Source: Scandinavium lactucae (lineage in GTDB: Bacteria > Pseudomonadota > Gammaproteobacteria > Enterobacterales > Enterobacteriaceae). Taken from it: a stretch of 64,000 nt of DNA. A program made the position numbers and the translations under genes. Positions 17,983 through 26,584 of this stretch are shown here, one piece after another. The notes under the pieces are model-generated. The model saw only the letters and a list, made by a program, of their open reading frames with translations. It had not been told where the DNA came from and did no database searches. The stretch is from contig NZ_JAWXRD010000001.1 of the NCBI RefSeq assembly GCF_033843265.1, forward strand, positions 186,001-250,000, in the 5' to 3' direction. The first letter of the stretch is position 1; each line of letters opens with the position of its first letter.

Positions 17983-18488
17983 ATGGCGTTGTGGAACGGA
18001 CTGAGCGCCAGAATCACTGCCTGATGATAGACGCTGCTGCGGGTCAGTTTGCCCGCCGTGAACACGCCAATCGCCCCTTCTTTACGACCAATCTCATCAA
18101 TGCCGGTGTAGTGCGACATTACCGGGCCGAGAGCGTCACCCGCCTGAACGCGTTCAAGGATAACCTTCGGCAGCGGCAAGGTGGCTGAACGGGCTTCCCC
18201 GCGCTGTTCACGTGTTTCGATGACCACCCAACTGAACGTGCTGCCATCATCAATGCCTGCTTCAATAGCGACCCAAAAATCGGCATCCGGTCTGGCAAGA
18301 CGGGCATTGTTCACGCGATTGCGTGCGCCAGCGCGCGTTTCTTCACTTCCGAAGGGCTGTTCCGGTACGCCGCTCTCGACGGAAACGGCGTCAATATGGC
18401 AGGATCCTTCGCCGAAGATCTCGTTAAAAGCCTGCAGAATAGCCTGAATTTTGGCGGGATTGGTGGTGGCTGAGACAACCTTATGCAT
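17973..18488 (-). CDS. yjjX: Inosine/xanthosine triphosphatase YjjX
   Basis: YjjX is a house-cleaning NTPase that hydrolyses non-canonical ITP and XTP. It has 171 residues, against 170 in E. coli. The N-terminal ATTNPAKIQAI nucleotide-binding motif, the ESGVPEQPFG segment and TGIDEIGRKEGAIG are conserved. The start at 18488 (MHKVVSATTNP) gives the family N-terminus; the 18 residues before it in the open frame are not conserved. It is divergent from gpmB with a 52-base gap, and its stop overlaps trpR by ten bases. Confidence 0.95.
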   Translation of the reverse strand: MHKVVSATTNPAKIQAILQAFNEIFGEGSCHIDAVSVESGVPEQPFGSEETRAGARNRVNNARLARPDADFWVAIEAGIDDGSTFSWVVIETREQRGEARSATLPLPKVILERVQAGDALGPVMSHYTGIDEIGRKEGAIGVFTAGKLTRSSVYHQAVILALSPFHNAIYR

Positions 18489-18540
18489 AATCAGTACACT
18501 TACGAAAAAAATTATCATCGCAGTATAACGGAAAAATCGC

Positions 18541-19188
18541 ATGTTACAGGTATACCTTGTTCGCCACGGTGAGACGCAGTGGAACGCCGAGCGACGTATT
18601 CAGGGCCAGTCCGACAGTCCGCTGACCGAAAAAGGTGAACAGCAGGCCTGGCAAGTCGGGGAGCGTGTTAAAGCCCTCGGTATCACGCACATTATCGCCA
18701 GCGATTTGGGCCGTACGCGTCGTACTGCTGAAATCATTGCTGAAGCCTGTGGGTGCAGCGTGACCTACGATCCGCGGCTTCGGGAGCTCGATATGGGCGT
18801 GCTTGAGCGTCGTCTGATCGATACCCTGACCGACGAGGAAGAGGGCTGGCGTCGCACGCTGGTGAATGGCACCGCCAACGGACGCATTCCGGAAGGAGAG
18901 TCGATGCAGGAGCTGGCCGATCGCATGAATGCCGCGCTGCAAGATTGCCTGGAACTGCCGCAGGGCAGTCGCCCGCTGCTGGTCAGTCACGGGATGGCGC
19001 TGGGTTGTCTGGTGAGTACTATTCTGGGCTTGCCGGCTTACGCAGAACGCCGTCTGCGCTTGCGTAACTGCTCAATTTCGCGGGTGGATTATCAGCAAAG
19101 CCCGTGGCTGGCACCGGGCTGGATTGTCGAGACCGCAGGCGACGTCACGCATCTGGACGCCCCTGCGTTGGACGAACTCCAGCGCTAA
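18541..19188 (+). CDS. gpmB: Phosphoglycerate mutase-family phosphatase GpmB
   Basis: This 215-residue histidine-phosphatase superfamily protein is equal in length to E. coli GpmB (YtjC). The phospho-histidine motif LVRHGETQWN has His9, and the second histidine is in LVSHGMALG near residue 150. Despite the historical name, members of this branch act as phosphatases rather than glycolytic mutases, so the substrate is uncertain. It overlaps the 3' end of rob by four bases in convergent orientation. Confidence 0.93.
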   Translation: MLQVYLVRHGETQWNAERRIQGQSDSPLTEKGEQQAWQVGERVKALGITHIIASDLGRTRRTAEIIAEACGCSVTYDPRLRELDMGVLERRLIDTLTDEEEGWRRTLVNGTANGRIPEGESMQELADRMNAALQDCLELPQGSRPLLVSHGMALGCLVSTILGLPAYAERRLRLRNCSISRVDYQQSPWLAPGWIVETAGDVTHLDAPALDELQR

Positions 19189-20054
19189 CGACGAATAGGA
19201 ATCAGGTACTCGCAGCGCAACTGGATAGGCGGTTCCTGATTCATCGCTTCTTTCTGCGGGAAGAAGCGCTCGATGTCCTGACCCTTACGACGGGTCAGGC
19301 CGAGCATCGGCATACAGGTGCCATACAGGGTGAGGACAAATTCCTGCAACCCCGTACCCAGCCCTTCGTAGGTAAACATCACGTATTCACCGCCCTCCAG
19401 TTTCACCGGATGCGCGTCCTGAAGATGTCCATTGACCATCTCCGGCGTCAGCGCGGTGGTGTAGAGCACTTCCTGCTCATCGTCTCGCTCAAGACTTGGA
19501 CGTGGCTCATGCAGGCCATACAGCATCGGTGGGAGCGACGGCGAATTGCCGAGGAATTCACGCCAGAACTGACCGCGCATTTGCTGACGGAACTCAGAAA
19601 TTTCTTCCAGTTTACAGGTATAGCTCTGGGTCACACCCACCAGCTGTGTGTCTGGCATGGTGATGAATTCGTACTTCGGCATCGTGAATTCACCCAGGCG
19701 CAGCGGTGGGCGCATACCGAATGAACTCCAGTCCGGCGAGCGGCGATAAAGCGCGGGGGTTAGGCTAAACTGCTTCTTGAACGCACGGGTGAAAGTCTGC
19801 TGAGAGTCAAAACGGTACTGCAGAGCAATATCCAGAATCGGGCGCGCGGTCAGACGCAGGGCCACAGCAGATTTTGACAGGCGACGAGCACGAATGTAGG
19901 CACCAATAGCGTGGCCGGTGACGTCCTTGAACATCCTTTGCAGATGCCACTTGGAATAGCCCGCTTTTGCCGCCACGTTATCCAGTGATAAAGGTTGATC
20001 GAGATGCCCTTCAAGCCAGCTAAGAAGATCGCGAATTATCCCAGCTTGATCCAT
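19185..20054 (-). CDS. rob: Right-origin-binding transcription factor Rob (AraC/XylS family)
   Basis: Rob activates the mar/sox/rob regulon (efflux, superoxide and organic-solvent resistance). It has 289 residues, equal to E. coli. Two N-terminal helix-turn-helix units lie within about residues 1-105 (LDNVAAKAGYSKWHLQRMFK; LDIALQYRFDSQQTFTRAFK). A GyrI-like ligand-binding domain follows (LVGVTQSYTCKLEEI). It is convergent with gpmB. The divergent gap to creA (207 bases) is AT-rich and holds both promoters. Confidence 0.97.
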   Translation of the reverse strand: MDQAGIIRDLLSWLEGHLDQPLSLDNVAAKAGYSKWHLQRMFKDVTGHAIGAYIRARRLSKSAVALRLTARPILDIALQYRFDSQQTFTRAFKKQFSLTPALYRRSPDWSSFGMRPPLRLGEFTMPKYEFITMPDTQLVGVTQSYTCKLEEISEFRQQMRGQFWREFLGNSPSLPPMLYGLHEPRPSLERDDEQEVLYTTALTPEMVNGHLQDAHPVKLEGGEYVMFTYEGLGTGLQEFVLTLYGTCMPMLGLTRRKGQDIERFFPQKEAMNQEPPIQLRCEYLIPIRR

Positions 20055-20261
20055 ATAATGTCCTCATCCTTTCGCAGGTGCCTGTAACTAGGGTAGCGGA
20101 TCATAGCATTTTTTGATGTTTTAGCATTCAGTGTTTTTTTTGCGCTAAAGTGCGATTTTAAACCATAAGCCTGTATTATTTTTGTAAAGCTGTGATCTTT
20201 AAACATTTTCTTCTACGTTATTGAATAATCGCGTAGTGTCATTTTCAAGAATGGTAACAAT

Positions 20262-20735
20262 ATGAAATACAAGAAGTTAATTGCGGGTCTTTTGCTGACA
20301 CTGGCCGGCAGCGCGGCGCATGCAGAACAAATCGGCTCCGTAGACACCGTGTTCAAAATGATTGGCCCGGACCATAAAATCGTGGTTGAAGCCTTTGATG
20401 ACCCGGATGTGAAGAATGTCACCTGCTATATCAGCCGTGCCAAAACAGGCGGGATCAAAGGCGGTTTGGGGCTGGCAGAAGATACCTCTGATGCCGCTAT
20501 TTCCTGTCAGCAGGTTGGACCGATCGAGGTAAGCGATAAGATCAAAAAGGGTAAATCGGAAGGCGAAGTGGTGTTCCAGAAACGAACCTCACTGGTGTTC
20601 AAAAAGCTGCAGGTGGTGCGCTTTTACGATGCGAAACGCAATGCCCTGGTCTACCTGACCTATTCCGATAAAGTGGTCGACGGCTCGCCTAAGAATGCGA
20701 TCAGCGCGGTGCCTATCATGCCGTGGAAGGAGTAA
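20262..20735 (+). CDS. creA: CreA family periplasmic protein
   Basis: This 157-residue protein has a signal peptide (MKYKKLIAGLLLTLAGSAAHA, cleavage near residue 21) and the conserved body GSVDTVFKMIGPDHKIVVEAFDDP. Two cysteines of the mature part (VTCYIS and ISCQQV) could form a disulphide. Its function is unknown. In E. coli creA is the first gene of creABCD, but here the creBC two-component system and creD are missing: a terminator and arcA follow directly. Confidence 0.95.
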   Translation: MKYKKLIAGLLLTLAGSAAHAEQIGSVDTVFKMIGPDHKIVVEAFDDPDVKNVTCYISRAKTGGIKGGLGLAEDTSDAAISCQQVGPIEVSDKIKKGKSEGEVVFQKRTSLVFKKLQVVRFYDAKRNALVYLTYSDKVVDGSPKNAISAVPIMPWKE

Positions 20736-20741
20736 CAGGCG

Positions 20742-20770
20742 AAAAAAAACGGCGCTAAGCGCCGTTTTTT
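20742..20770. terminator. Bidirectional terminator between creA and arcA
   Basis: A stem AACGGCGC/GCGCCGTT with a 3-base loop is flanked by eight A and six T, so it works in both directions for the convergent creA and arcA. Confidence 0.92.
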
Positions 20771-20788
20771 ATGACTGATGCAGAAGAA

Positions 20789-21505
20789 TTATTCCTGCAG
20801 TTCGCCGCAGAAACGGTAACCTTCGCCGTGAATGGTGGCGATGATTTCCGGAGTATCCGGCGTAGATTCAAAGTGCTTACGGATCCGACGGATAGTCACG
20901 TCAACCGTGCGGTCGTGCGGCTTAAGCTCACGGCCCGTCATTTTCTTCAGCAGTTCTGCACGGGATTGAATCTTGCCCGGGTTTTCGCAGAAGTGCAGCA
21001 TCGCGCGGAATTCACTGCGCGGCAGCTTGTACTGTTCGCCGTTCGGGCTAACCAGTGAGCGGCTGTTGATGTCCAGCTCCCAACCGTTGAACTTGTAGCT
21101 TTCCACGCTGCGACGCTCTTCGCTCACGGTACCCAGATTCATGGTACGGGAGAGCAGGTTACGCGCACGGATAGTCAGTTCACGAGGGTTGAATGGCTTA
21201 GTGATATAATCATCAGCGCCGATTTCCAGGCCAAGGATTTTATCCACTTCGTTATCACGACCGGTCAGGAACATCAGAGCGACGTTGGCTTGCTCACGCA
21301 GTTCACGCGCCAGCAGCAGGCCATTTTTGCCCGGAAGGTTGATGTCCATGATGACCAGATTGACATCATTTTCAGAAAGGATCTGATGCATTTCCGCGCC
21401 ATCGGTGGCTTCGAACACATCATAACCTTCTGCTTCAAAAATACTTTTTAACGTGTTGCGTGTTACCAACTCGTCTTCAACGATAAGAATGTGCGGGGTC
21501 TGCAT
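20789..21505 (-). CDS. arcA: Aerobic respiration control response regulator ArcA
   Basis: ArcA is the OmpR/PhoB-family response regulator phosphorylated by ArcB under low oxygen. It represses aerobic respiration and TCA genes. Its 238 residues equal E. coli. The phospho-acceptor Asp54 lies in LVIMDINLPG, followed by the conserved Thr and Lys (FLTG; TKPFNP), and the winged-helix DNA-binding domain ends VRRIRKHFESTPDTPEIIAT. It has a long upstream region with an FNR-type site about 280 bases before the start codon and the small ORF yjjY on the opposite strand. Confidence 0.98.
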   Translation of the reverse strand: MQTPHILIVEDELVTRNTLKSIFEAEGYDVFEATDGAEMHQILSENDVNLVIMDINLPGKNGLLLARELREQANVALMFLTGRDNEVDKILGLEIGADDYITKPFNPRELTIRARNLLSRTMNLGTVSEERRSVESYKFNGWELDINSRSLVSPNGEQYKLPRSEFRAMLHFCENPGKIQSRAELLKKMTGRELKPHDRTVDVTIRRIRKHFESTPDTPEIIATIHGEGYRFCGELQE

Positions 21506-21601
21506 GTTTGCTACCTAAATTGCCAACTAAAATCGAAACAGGAAGTACAAAAGTCCCTGACCCGCCTGCTGCATATCGTAAATTAACATGACAGGCATAA
21601 C

Positions 21602-21742
21602 ATGACTAAAGTACGTAATTGCGTTCTTGATGCACTTTCCATCAACGTCAACAACATCATTAGCTTGGTCGTGGGTACTTTCCCTCTGGACCCGACAGTG
21701 TCAAAAACGGCTGTCATCCTAACCATTTTAACAGCAACATAA
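21602..21742 (+). CDS. yjjY: YjjY small conserved ORF
   Basis: This 46-codon frame (MTKVRNCVLDALSINVNNII ... LTILTAT) matches the E. coli YjjY sequence I recall, apparently without change. It sits divergently upstream of arcA inside the arcA control region. No ribosome-binding site is obvious: the sequence before the ATG is GACAGGCATAAC. Its function is unknown. The unusual conservation may reflect a real small protein or DNA/RNA-level constraint from arcA regulation. Confidence 0.6.
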   Translation: MTKVRNCVLDALSINVNNIISLVVGTFPLDPTVSKTAVILTILTAT

Positions 21743-22141
21743 CAGGCTCAGAGAGGGATGACACCCAATAAAACTACGCTTCGTTGACATATATCAAGTT
21801 CAATTGTAGCACGTTAACAGTCTTGTGAAATCCTTGCATCTAAATGGTTGCTTTTGTCACAAATTTTCAACAACTCAAATGATTGCAAGAGTGAACTGAT
21901 TAGCAAAACGAATCCAAAAGATGAGCGTTAATCTTATTTTAAATATCCCACTAGAACATAGGGATATACATGTTCTGTTAACATACTTACCAGGAGGATT
22001 CCTGGATAATAGTTTAGTCTTATTGATGTGTTAATAAACATCCTTTCTGCGTTTTTTGTTGCAATAAAGTAAATTCGCGCCGCGCAATATGATGATGAGC
22101 ATCACATTGTGACGGGTGTAAAGTAAAAAAGAGAAGATGAC
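21743..22141. other. AT-rich arcA/yjtD upstream region with inverted repeats
   Basis: No gene is visible in these 399 bases. Visible structures are an FNR-type site at 21784-21797 (separate entry), an inverted repeat GAACAT-N10-ATGTTC at 21954-21975, and a perfect hairpin CCAGGA-GGAT-TCCTGG at 21990-22005. TGATGAGCATCA, shortly before yjtD, is palindromic. The region probably carries several promoters for arcA on the minus strand and the yjtD promoter. Confidence 0.6.
21784..21797 (-). promoter_or_regulatory. FNR-type site upstream of arcA
   Basis: TTGACATATATCAA matches the FNR consensus TTGAT-N4-ATCAA with one mismatch. It is about 280 bases upstream of the arcA start codon. FNR activation of arcA in anaerobiosis is known in E. 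coli; the assignment here is by motif. Confidence 0.7.
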
Positions 22142-22828
22142 ATGCGCTTATCAATAGTGCTGGTTTCACCAGCAAGAGCCGAAAATATCGGCGCTGCGGC
22201 CCGGGCGATGAAGACCATGGGATTCACGGAAATGCGAATTGTCGACAGTCAGGCGCATCTTGAACCTGCCGCACAGTGGGTGGCACACGGATCCGGCGAT
22301 ATTCTTGAAAATATCAAAACGTTTCCTACTCTGGCTGACGCATTGCAGGATGTCGATTTCACCGTCGCCACCACCGCCCGCAGCCGTGCCCGCTTTCACT
22401 ATTACGCCACGCCTCAGGAACTGGTGCCCATTCTGCAGGAGAAATCACAGTGGATGGGCCACGCCGCGCTGGTCTTCGGGCGCGAGGATTCCGGGCTTAC
22501 CAACGATGAGCTGGCACTGGCCGATATCCTCACCGGTGTGCCGATGGTGGCCGATTATCCTTCGTTGAATTTGGGTCAGGCGGTGATGGTATTTTGCTAT
22601 CAGCTCTCTGCGCTGACGCAGACCGCGACGGCCGTTTTCGCTGAGAATAATGAAAATCAGCTTCAGGCATTGCGATCCCGGGCGATGGCGCTGCTGGCAA
22701 AATTACAGGTCGCGGATGACGTAAAACTGGCCGATTGGCTACAACAGCGATTGGGCCTCCTCGGGCAACGTGACACCGCAATGCTGCACCGATTACTGCA
22801 TGATATCGAAAAAAATATCGCCGACTAA
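22142..22828 (+). CDS. yjtD: SpoU/TrmJ-family RNA methyltransferase YjtD (LasT-like)
   Basis: This 228-residue SPOUT-class 2'-O-ribose methyltransferase candidate acts on tRNA or rRNA; the exact target is not established. The N-terminal VSPARAENIGAAARAMKTMG and the trefoil-knot motifs LVFGREDSGLTNDEL and SLNLGQAVMVFCYQL identify the family. It is the last gene before the thr operon, as in E. coli. The start at 22142 follows AGAGAAGATGAC. Confidence 0.93.
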   Translation: MRLSIVLVSPARAENIGAAARAMKTMGFTEMRIVDSQAHLEPAAQWVAHGSGDILENIKTFPTLADALQDVDFTVATTARSRARFHYYATPQELVPILQEKSQWMGHAALVFGREDSGLTNDELALADILTGVPMVADYPSLNLGQAVMVFCYQLSALTQTATAVFAENNENQLQALRSRAMALLAKLQVADDVKLADWLQQRLGLLGQRDTAMLHRLLHDIEKNIAD

Positions 22829-22961
22829 TCTGCTGCCATAATGTTTTGTTATGGATGAATACTCTGGTATAGGCATTAACCGCAGGGGATGCGGGACGGA
22901 TACGCTGGCTTCACTGGCGCAGCTGCACGGTGTTCCAAACCGGGGCAAAAAGAGAAATTCG

Positions 22962-22990
22962 TTGACTTAGCCAGGCAGATACTTTAACCA
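22962..22990 (+). promoter_or_regulatory. thr operon promoter
   Basis: TTGACT (22962-22967) is followed 17 bases later by TAACCA (22985-22990), within CTTTAACCAATATAGGC, the block that is also conserved before E. coli thrL. The leader peptide starts 48 bases downstream of the -10. Confidence 0.75.
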
Positions 22991-23037
22991 ATATAGGCAG
23001 ACGACAGACAATTAAAATGACAGAGCACACAACATCC

Positions 23038-23106
23038 ATGATTCGCATCAGCCGCATGACAACAATTATTACCACCACCATTACCACAGGTATCGGTGCG
23101 GGCTGA
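23038..23106 (+). CDS. thrL: thr operon leader peptide
   Basis: This short coding region of 22 residues, MIRISRMTTIITTTITTGIG plus AG, contains 7 Thr and 6 Ile codons. That is the mixture expected for an attenuator sensing charged tRNA-Thr and tRNA-Ile. The C-terminus GAG matches other enterobacterial ThrL peptides, while the N-terminus differs from MKRISTT of E. coli. An in-frame ATG at 23017 could extend it by seven codons, but 23038 aligns with the known start. A terminator hairpin follows 24 bases after the stop. Confidence 0.9.
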   Translation: MIRISRMTTIITTTITTGIGAG

Positions 23107-23125
23107 CGCGTACAGGAAAAACTGA

Positions 23126-23161
23126 AAAAAGCCCGCACCTGAACAGTGCGGGCTTTTTTTT
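23126..23161 (+). terminator. thr attenuator (rho-independent terminator)
   Basis: A stem GCCCGCAC/GTGCGGGC (23131-23138 with 23146-23153) is followed by eight T. It lies between thrL and thrA. Ribosome stalling at the Thr/Ile codons is expected to favour an alternative antiterminator fold. Confidence 0.93.
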
Positions 23162-23187
23162 CGACCAAAGATCACGAGGTAACAACC

Positions 23188-25650
23188 ATGCGAGTCTTGA
23201 AGTTCGGCGGTACATCAGTGGCAAATGCAGAACGTTTTCTGCGTGTTGCCGATATTCTGGAAAGCAATGCCAGGCAGGGGCAGGTAGCAACTGTGCTCTC
23301 TGCCCCGGCCAAAATCACCAACCATCTGGTCGCGATGATTGAAAAAACCATTGGCGGTCAGGATGCTCTTCCTAATATCGCTGATGCCGAACGTATTTTT
23401 GCCGAACTCCTTCAGGGGCTGGCGGCTCTTCAGCCCGGTTTCCCGCTCGCGCAGCTCAATGCTTTTGTTGCTCAGGAATTTGCCCAGATTAAACATGTCC
23501 TGCACGGTGTAAGCCTGTTGGGCCAGTGTCCGGATGGCGTTAACGCGGCGCTGATCTGCCGGGGTGAAAAGCTGTCGATTGCCATCATGGCGGGACTGCT
23601 CGAAGCGCGTGGTCACAAGGTGACCGTGATCAACCCGGTCGAAAAACTGCTGGCCGTTGGCCACTATCTTGAATCTACCGTCGATATCGCTGAATCCACC
23701 CGTCGCATTGCCGCCAGCCAAATCCCCGCCGATCACATGGTGCTGATGGCGGGCTTTACCGCCGGGAATGACAAAGGTGAATTGGTGGTGCTGGGGCGTA
23801 ACGGCTCCGATTACTCCGCGGCGGTGCTGGCGGCGTGCTTGCGCGCCGACTGCTGTGAAATCTGGACTGACGTCGATGGGGTCTATACCTGTGACCCACG
23901 TCAGGTGCCCGATGCGCGTCTGCTGAAATCGATGTCCTATCAGGAAGCGATGGAGCTGTCCTATTTTGGTGCCAAAGTACTGCATCCGCGCACCATCGCA
24001 CCGATTGCCCAGTTTCAGATCCCGTGCCTGATTAAAAATACCGGTAATCCACAGGCTCCGGGGACCTTAATCGGTGCCAGCCACAACGAAGATGGCCTGG
24101 CGGTGAAGGGCATTTCTAACCTGAATAATATGGCGATGTTCAACGTCTCCGGTCCGGGGATGAAGGGCATGGTCGGCATGGCGGCCCGCGTCTTCGCCAC
24201 CATGTCTCGCGCCGGAATTTCGGTGGTGCTGATAACCCAATCCTCTTCCGAATACAGCATCAGCTTCTGTGTGCCGCAGAGCGACTGCGTCCGGGCGAAA
24301 CGAGCGATGGAAGATGAGTTTTACCTTGAGCTGAAAGAAGGGCTGCTGGAGCCGCTGGCAATCATGGATCGCCTGGCGATCATCTCCGTCGTCGGCGACG
24401 GAATGCGCACCCAGCGTGGAACCTCAGCGAAGTTCTTTGCCGCACTGGCCCGCGCCAACATCAACATCGTGGCGATTGCTCAGGGGTCGTCCGAGCGTTC
24501 TATTTCCGTCGTGGTGAACAATGACGACGCGACCACGGGCGTGCGTGTTACCCATCAGATGCTGTTCAATACCGACCAGGTGATTGAAGTGTTTCTGATT
24601 GGTGTTGGCGGCGTTGGTGGGGCGCTGCTGGAGCAACTTAAGCGCCAGCAGACCTGGCTTAAAAGCAAACATATCGATCTGCGCGTGTGCGGCGTGGCGA
24701 ACTCGCGTGCGCTGCTGACCAACGTGCATGGTCTCAATCTGGAAGACTGGCAGGGCGAGCTGGCGGAAGCCAAAGAACCGTTCAATCTTGGCCGTCTGAT
24801 CCGTCTGGTGAAAGAGTATCATCTGCTGAACCCGGTGATTGTCGACTGTACTTCCAACCAGGCGGTGGCGGATCAATACGCCGATTTCCTGCGCGAAGGC
24901 TTCCACGTGGTGACGCCAAATAAAAAGGCCAACACCTCGTCGATGAACTACTATCACGAGCTGCGTCAGGCGGCGGCGGGTTCGCGGCGTAAATTCCTGT
25001 ACGACACTAACGTTGGTGCGGGTTTGCCGGTTATCGAGAACCTGCAAAATCTGCTGAACGCGGGCGATGAGCTGCAAAAGTTCTCAGGCATTCTTTCGGG
25101 TTCACTGTCGTTTATTTTCGGTAAGCTGGACGAGGGCATGAGCCTGTCGCAGGCCACGTCTATCGCGCGTGAAATGGGCTACACCGAGCCGGATCCTCGC
25201 GACGATCTTTCCGGGATGGACGTGGCGCGTAAGCTGCTGATCCTCGCTCGTGAAACCGGTCGTCATCTGGAGCTGAGCGATATCGTGGTGGAGTCTGTGC
25301 TGCCGGGTCACTTTGACGATAGCGGCGATGTGGACAGCTTTATGGCACGTCTGCCGCAGCTCGATGACGAGTTTGCGGCCCGCATTGCGAAAGCGCGTGA
25401 TGAAGGCAAAGTGCTGCGCTACGTTGGCAACATTGAAGACGATGGCGTATGCCGAGTAAAAATTGCCGAAGTCGATGGCAACGATCCGCTGTTCAAAGTG
25501 AAAAACGGCGAGAATGCGCTGGCTTTCTACAGCCACTATTATCAGCCGCTGCCGCTGGTGTTACGCGGCTACGGCGCGGGTAACGACGTGACGGCGGCCG
25601 GGGTATTTGCCGACCTGCTGCGTACCCTGTCCTGGAAGTTAGGAGTTTAA
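23188..25650 (+). CDS. thrA: Bifunctional aspartokinase I / homoserine dehydrogenase I
   Basis: ThrA catalyses the first and third steps from aspartate to threonine and is feedback-inhibited by threonine. It has 820 residues, as in E. coli. The N-terminal kinase begins MRVLKFGGTSVANAE. Two ACT-type regulatory repeats occupy the middle (MFNVSGPGMKGMVGMAARVF; ISVVGDGMRTQRGTSAKFF). The C-terminal dehydrogenase starts at the NAD(P)-binding IGVGGVGGALLEQL near residue 470. The start at 23188 follows GAGGTAACAACC; upstream in-frame codons overlap the attenuator. thrB starts two bases after the stop. Confidence 0.98.
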   Translation: MRVLKFGGTSVANAERFLRVADILESNARQGQVATVLSAPAKITNHLVAMIEKTIGGQDALPNIADAERIFAELLQGLAALQPGFPLAQLNAFVAQEFAQIKHVLHGVSLLGQCPDGVNAALICRGEKLSIAIMAGLLEARGHKVTVINPVEKLLAVGHYLESTVDIAESTRRIAASQIPADHMVLMAGFTAGNDKGELVVLGRNGSDYSAAVLAACLRADCCEIWTDVDGVYTCDPRQVPDARLLKSMSYQEAMELSYFGAKVLHPRTIAPIAQFQIPCLIKNTGNPQAPGTLIGASHNEDGLAVKGISNLNNMAMFNVSGPGMKGMVGMAARVFATMSRAGISVVLITQSSSEYSISFCVPQSDCVRAKRAMEDEFYLELKEGLLEPLAIMDRLAIISVVGDGMRTQRGTSAKFFAALARANINIVAIAQGSSERSISVVVNNDDATTGVRVTHQMLFNTDQVIEVFLIGVGGVGGALLEQLKRQQTWLKSKHIDLRVCGVANSRALLTNVHGLNLEDWQGELAEAKEPFNLGRLIRLVKEYHLLNPVIVDCTSNQAVADQYADFLREGFHVVTPNKKANTSSMNYYHELRQAAAGSRRKFLYDTNVGAGLPVIENLQNLLNAGDELQKFSGILSGSLSFIFGKLDEGMSLSQATSIAREMGYTEPDPRDDLSGMDVARKLLILARETGRHLELSDIVVESVLPGHFDDSGDVDSFMARLPQLDDEFAARIAKARDEGKVLRYVGNIEDDGVCRVKIAEVDGNDPLFKVKNGENALAFYSHYYQPLPLVLRGYGAGNDVTAAGVFADLLRTLSWKLGV

Positions 25651-25651
25651 G

Positions 25652-26581
25652 ATGGTTAAAGTCTATGCCCCGGCCTCCAGCGCCAATATGAGCGTTGGGT
25701 TTGATGTGCTGGGCGCGGCGGTGACGCCGGTTAACGGCACGCTGCTGGGCGATAACGTGGAAGTGGTCGCGGCGGAATCCTTCAGTCTGAAGAACATCGG
25801 CCATTTTGCCAGTAAGCTGCCGGTGGAACCGCGTGAAAATATCGTTTATCAGTGCTGGGAACGTTTCTGCCAGGAAATTGGCAAAACCGTACCCGTCGCA
25901 ATGACGCTTGAAAAGAACATGCCGATCGGTTCGGGCCTCGGTTCCAGCGCCTGTTCGGTGGTCGCCGCGCTGGTGGCGATGAACGAATACTGCGGCAAGC
26001 CGTTGAACGACAGCAAAATGCTGGCGCTGATGGGCGAGCTGGAAGGGCGCATCTCCGGGAGTGTACATTACGATAACGTCGCCCCGTGCTTCCTCGGCGG
26101 GATTCAGCTGATGCTGGAAGAGAATGGCATTATCAGCCAGCAAATTCCGGCCTTCGACGAATGGCTGTGGGTACTGGCCTATCCGGGCATTAAGGTGTCG
26201 ACCGCAGAAGCGCGTGCCATTTTACCGGCGCAGTATCGCCGTCAGGATTGTATCGCTCACGGTCGTCATCTCGCGGGCTTTATTCATGCCTGCTACAGCC
26301 GCCAGCCAGAGCTTGCGGCCAAACTGATGAAGGACGTGATTGCCGAGCCGTATCGCACCAAACTGCTACCGGGCTTTGGCGAAGCACGCCAGGCGGTGGC
26401 GGAAATTGGCGCGCTGGCTAGCGGTATTTCGGGCTCCGGCCCGACGATGTTCGCCCTGTGCGACAACCCGGAAACCGCACAACGAGTCGCAGACTGGCTC
26501 AGTAAACACTATCTGCAAAATCAGGAAGGCTTCGTTCATATTTGCCGGCTGGACAAGGCGGGCGCTCGCGTAGTGGGATAA
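25652..26581 (+). CDS. thrB: Homoserine kinase
   Basis: ThrB phosphorylates homoserine. This GHMP-family enzyme has 309 residues, against 310 in E. coli. The ATP-binding motif PIGSGLGSSACSVVAAL is near residue 91, and the GHMP motif 3 is GISGSGPTMFAL near the C-terminus. The start at 25652, behind AGGAGTTTAAG, is tightly linked to thrA; the overlapping arrangement suggests translational coupling. thrC follows three bases after the stop. Confidence 0.98.
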   Translation: MVKVYAPASSANMSVGFDVLGAAVTPVNGTLLGDNVEVVAAESFSLKNIGHFASKLPVEPRENIVYQCWERFCQEIGKTVPVAMTLEKNMPIGSGLGSSACSVVAALVAMNEYCGKPLNDSKMLALMGELEGRISGSVHYDNVAPCFLGGIQLMLEENGIISQQIPAFDEWLWVLAYPGIKVSTAEARAILPAQYRRQDCIAHGRHLAGFIHACYSRQPELAAKLMKDVIAEPYRTKLLPGFGEARQAVAEIGALASGISGSGPTMFALCDNPETAQRVADWLSKHYLQNQEGFVHICRLDKAGARVVG

Positions 26582-26584
26582 CCG

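Noticed and set aside
23017..23037. Earlier thrL start
   Set aside because: In frame, but the position conserved with E. coli is 23038; kept only as an alternative.
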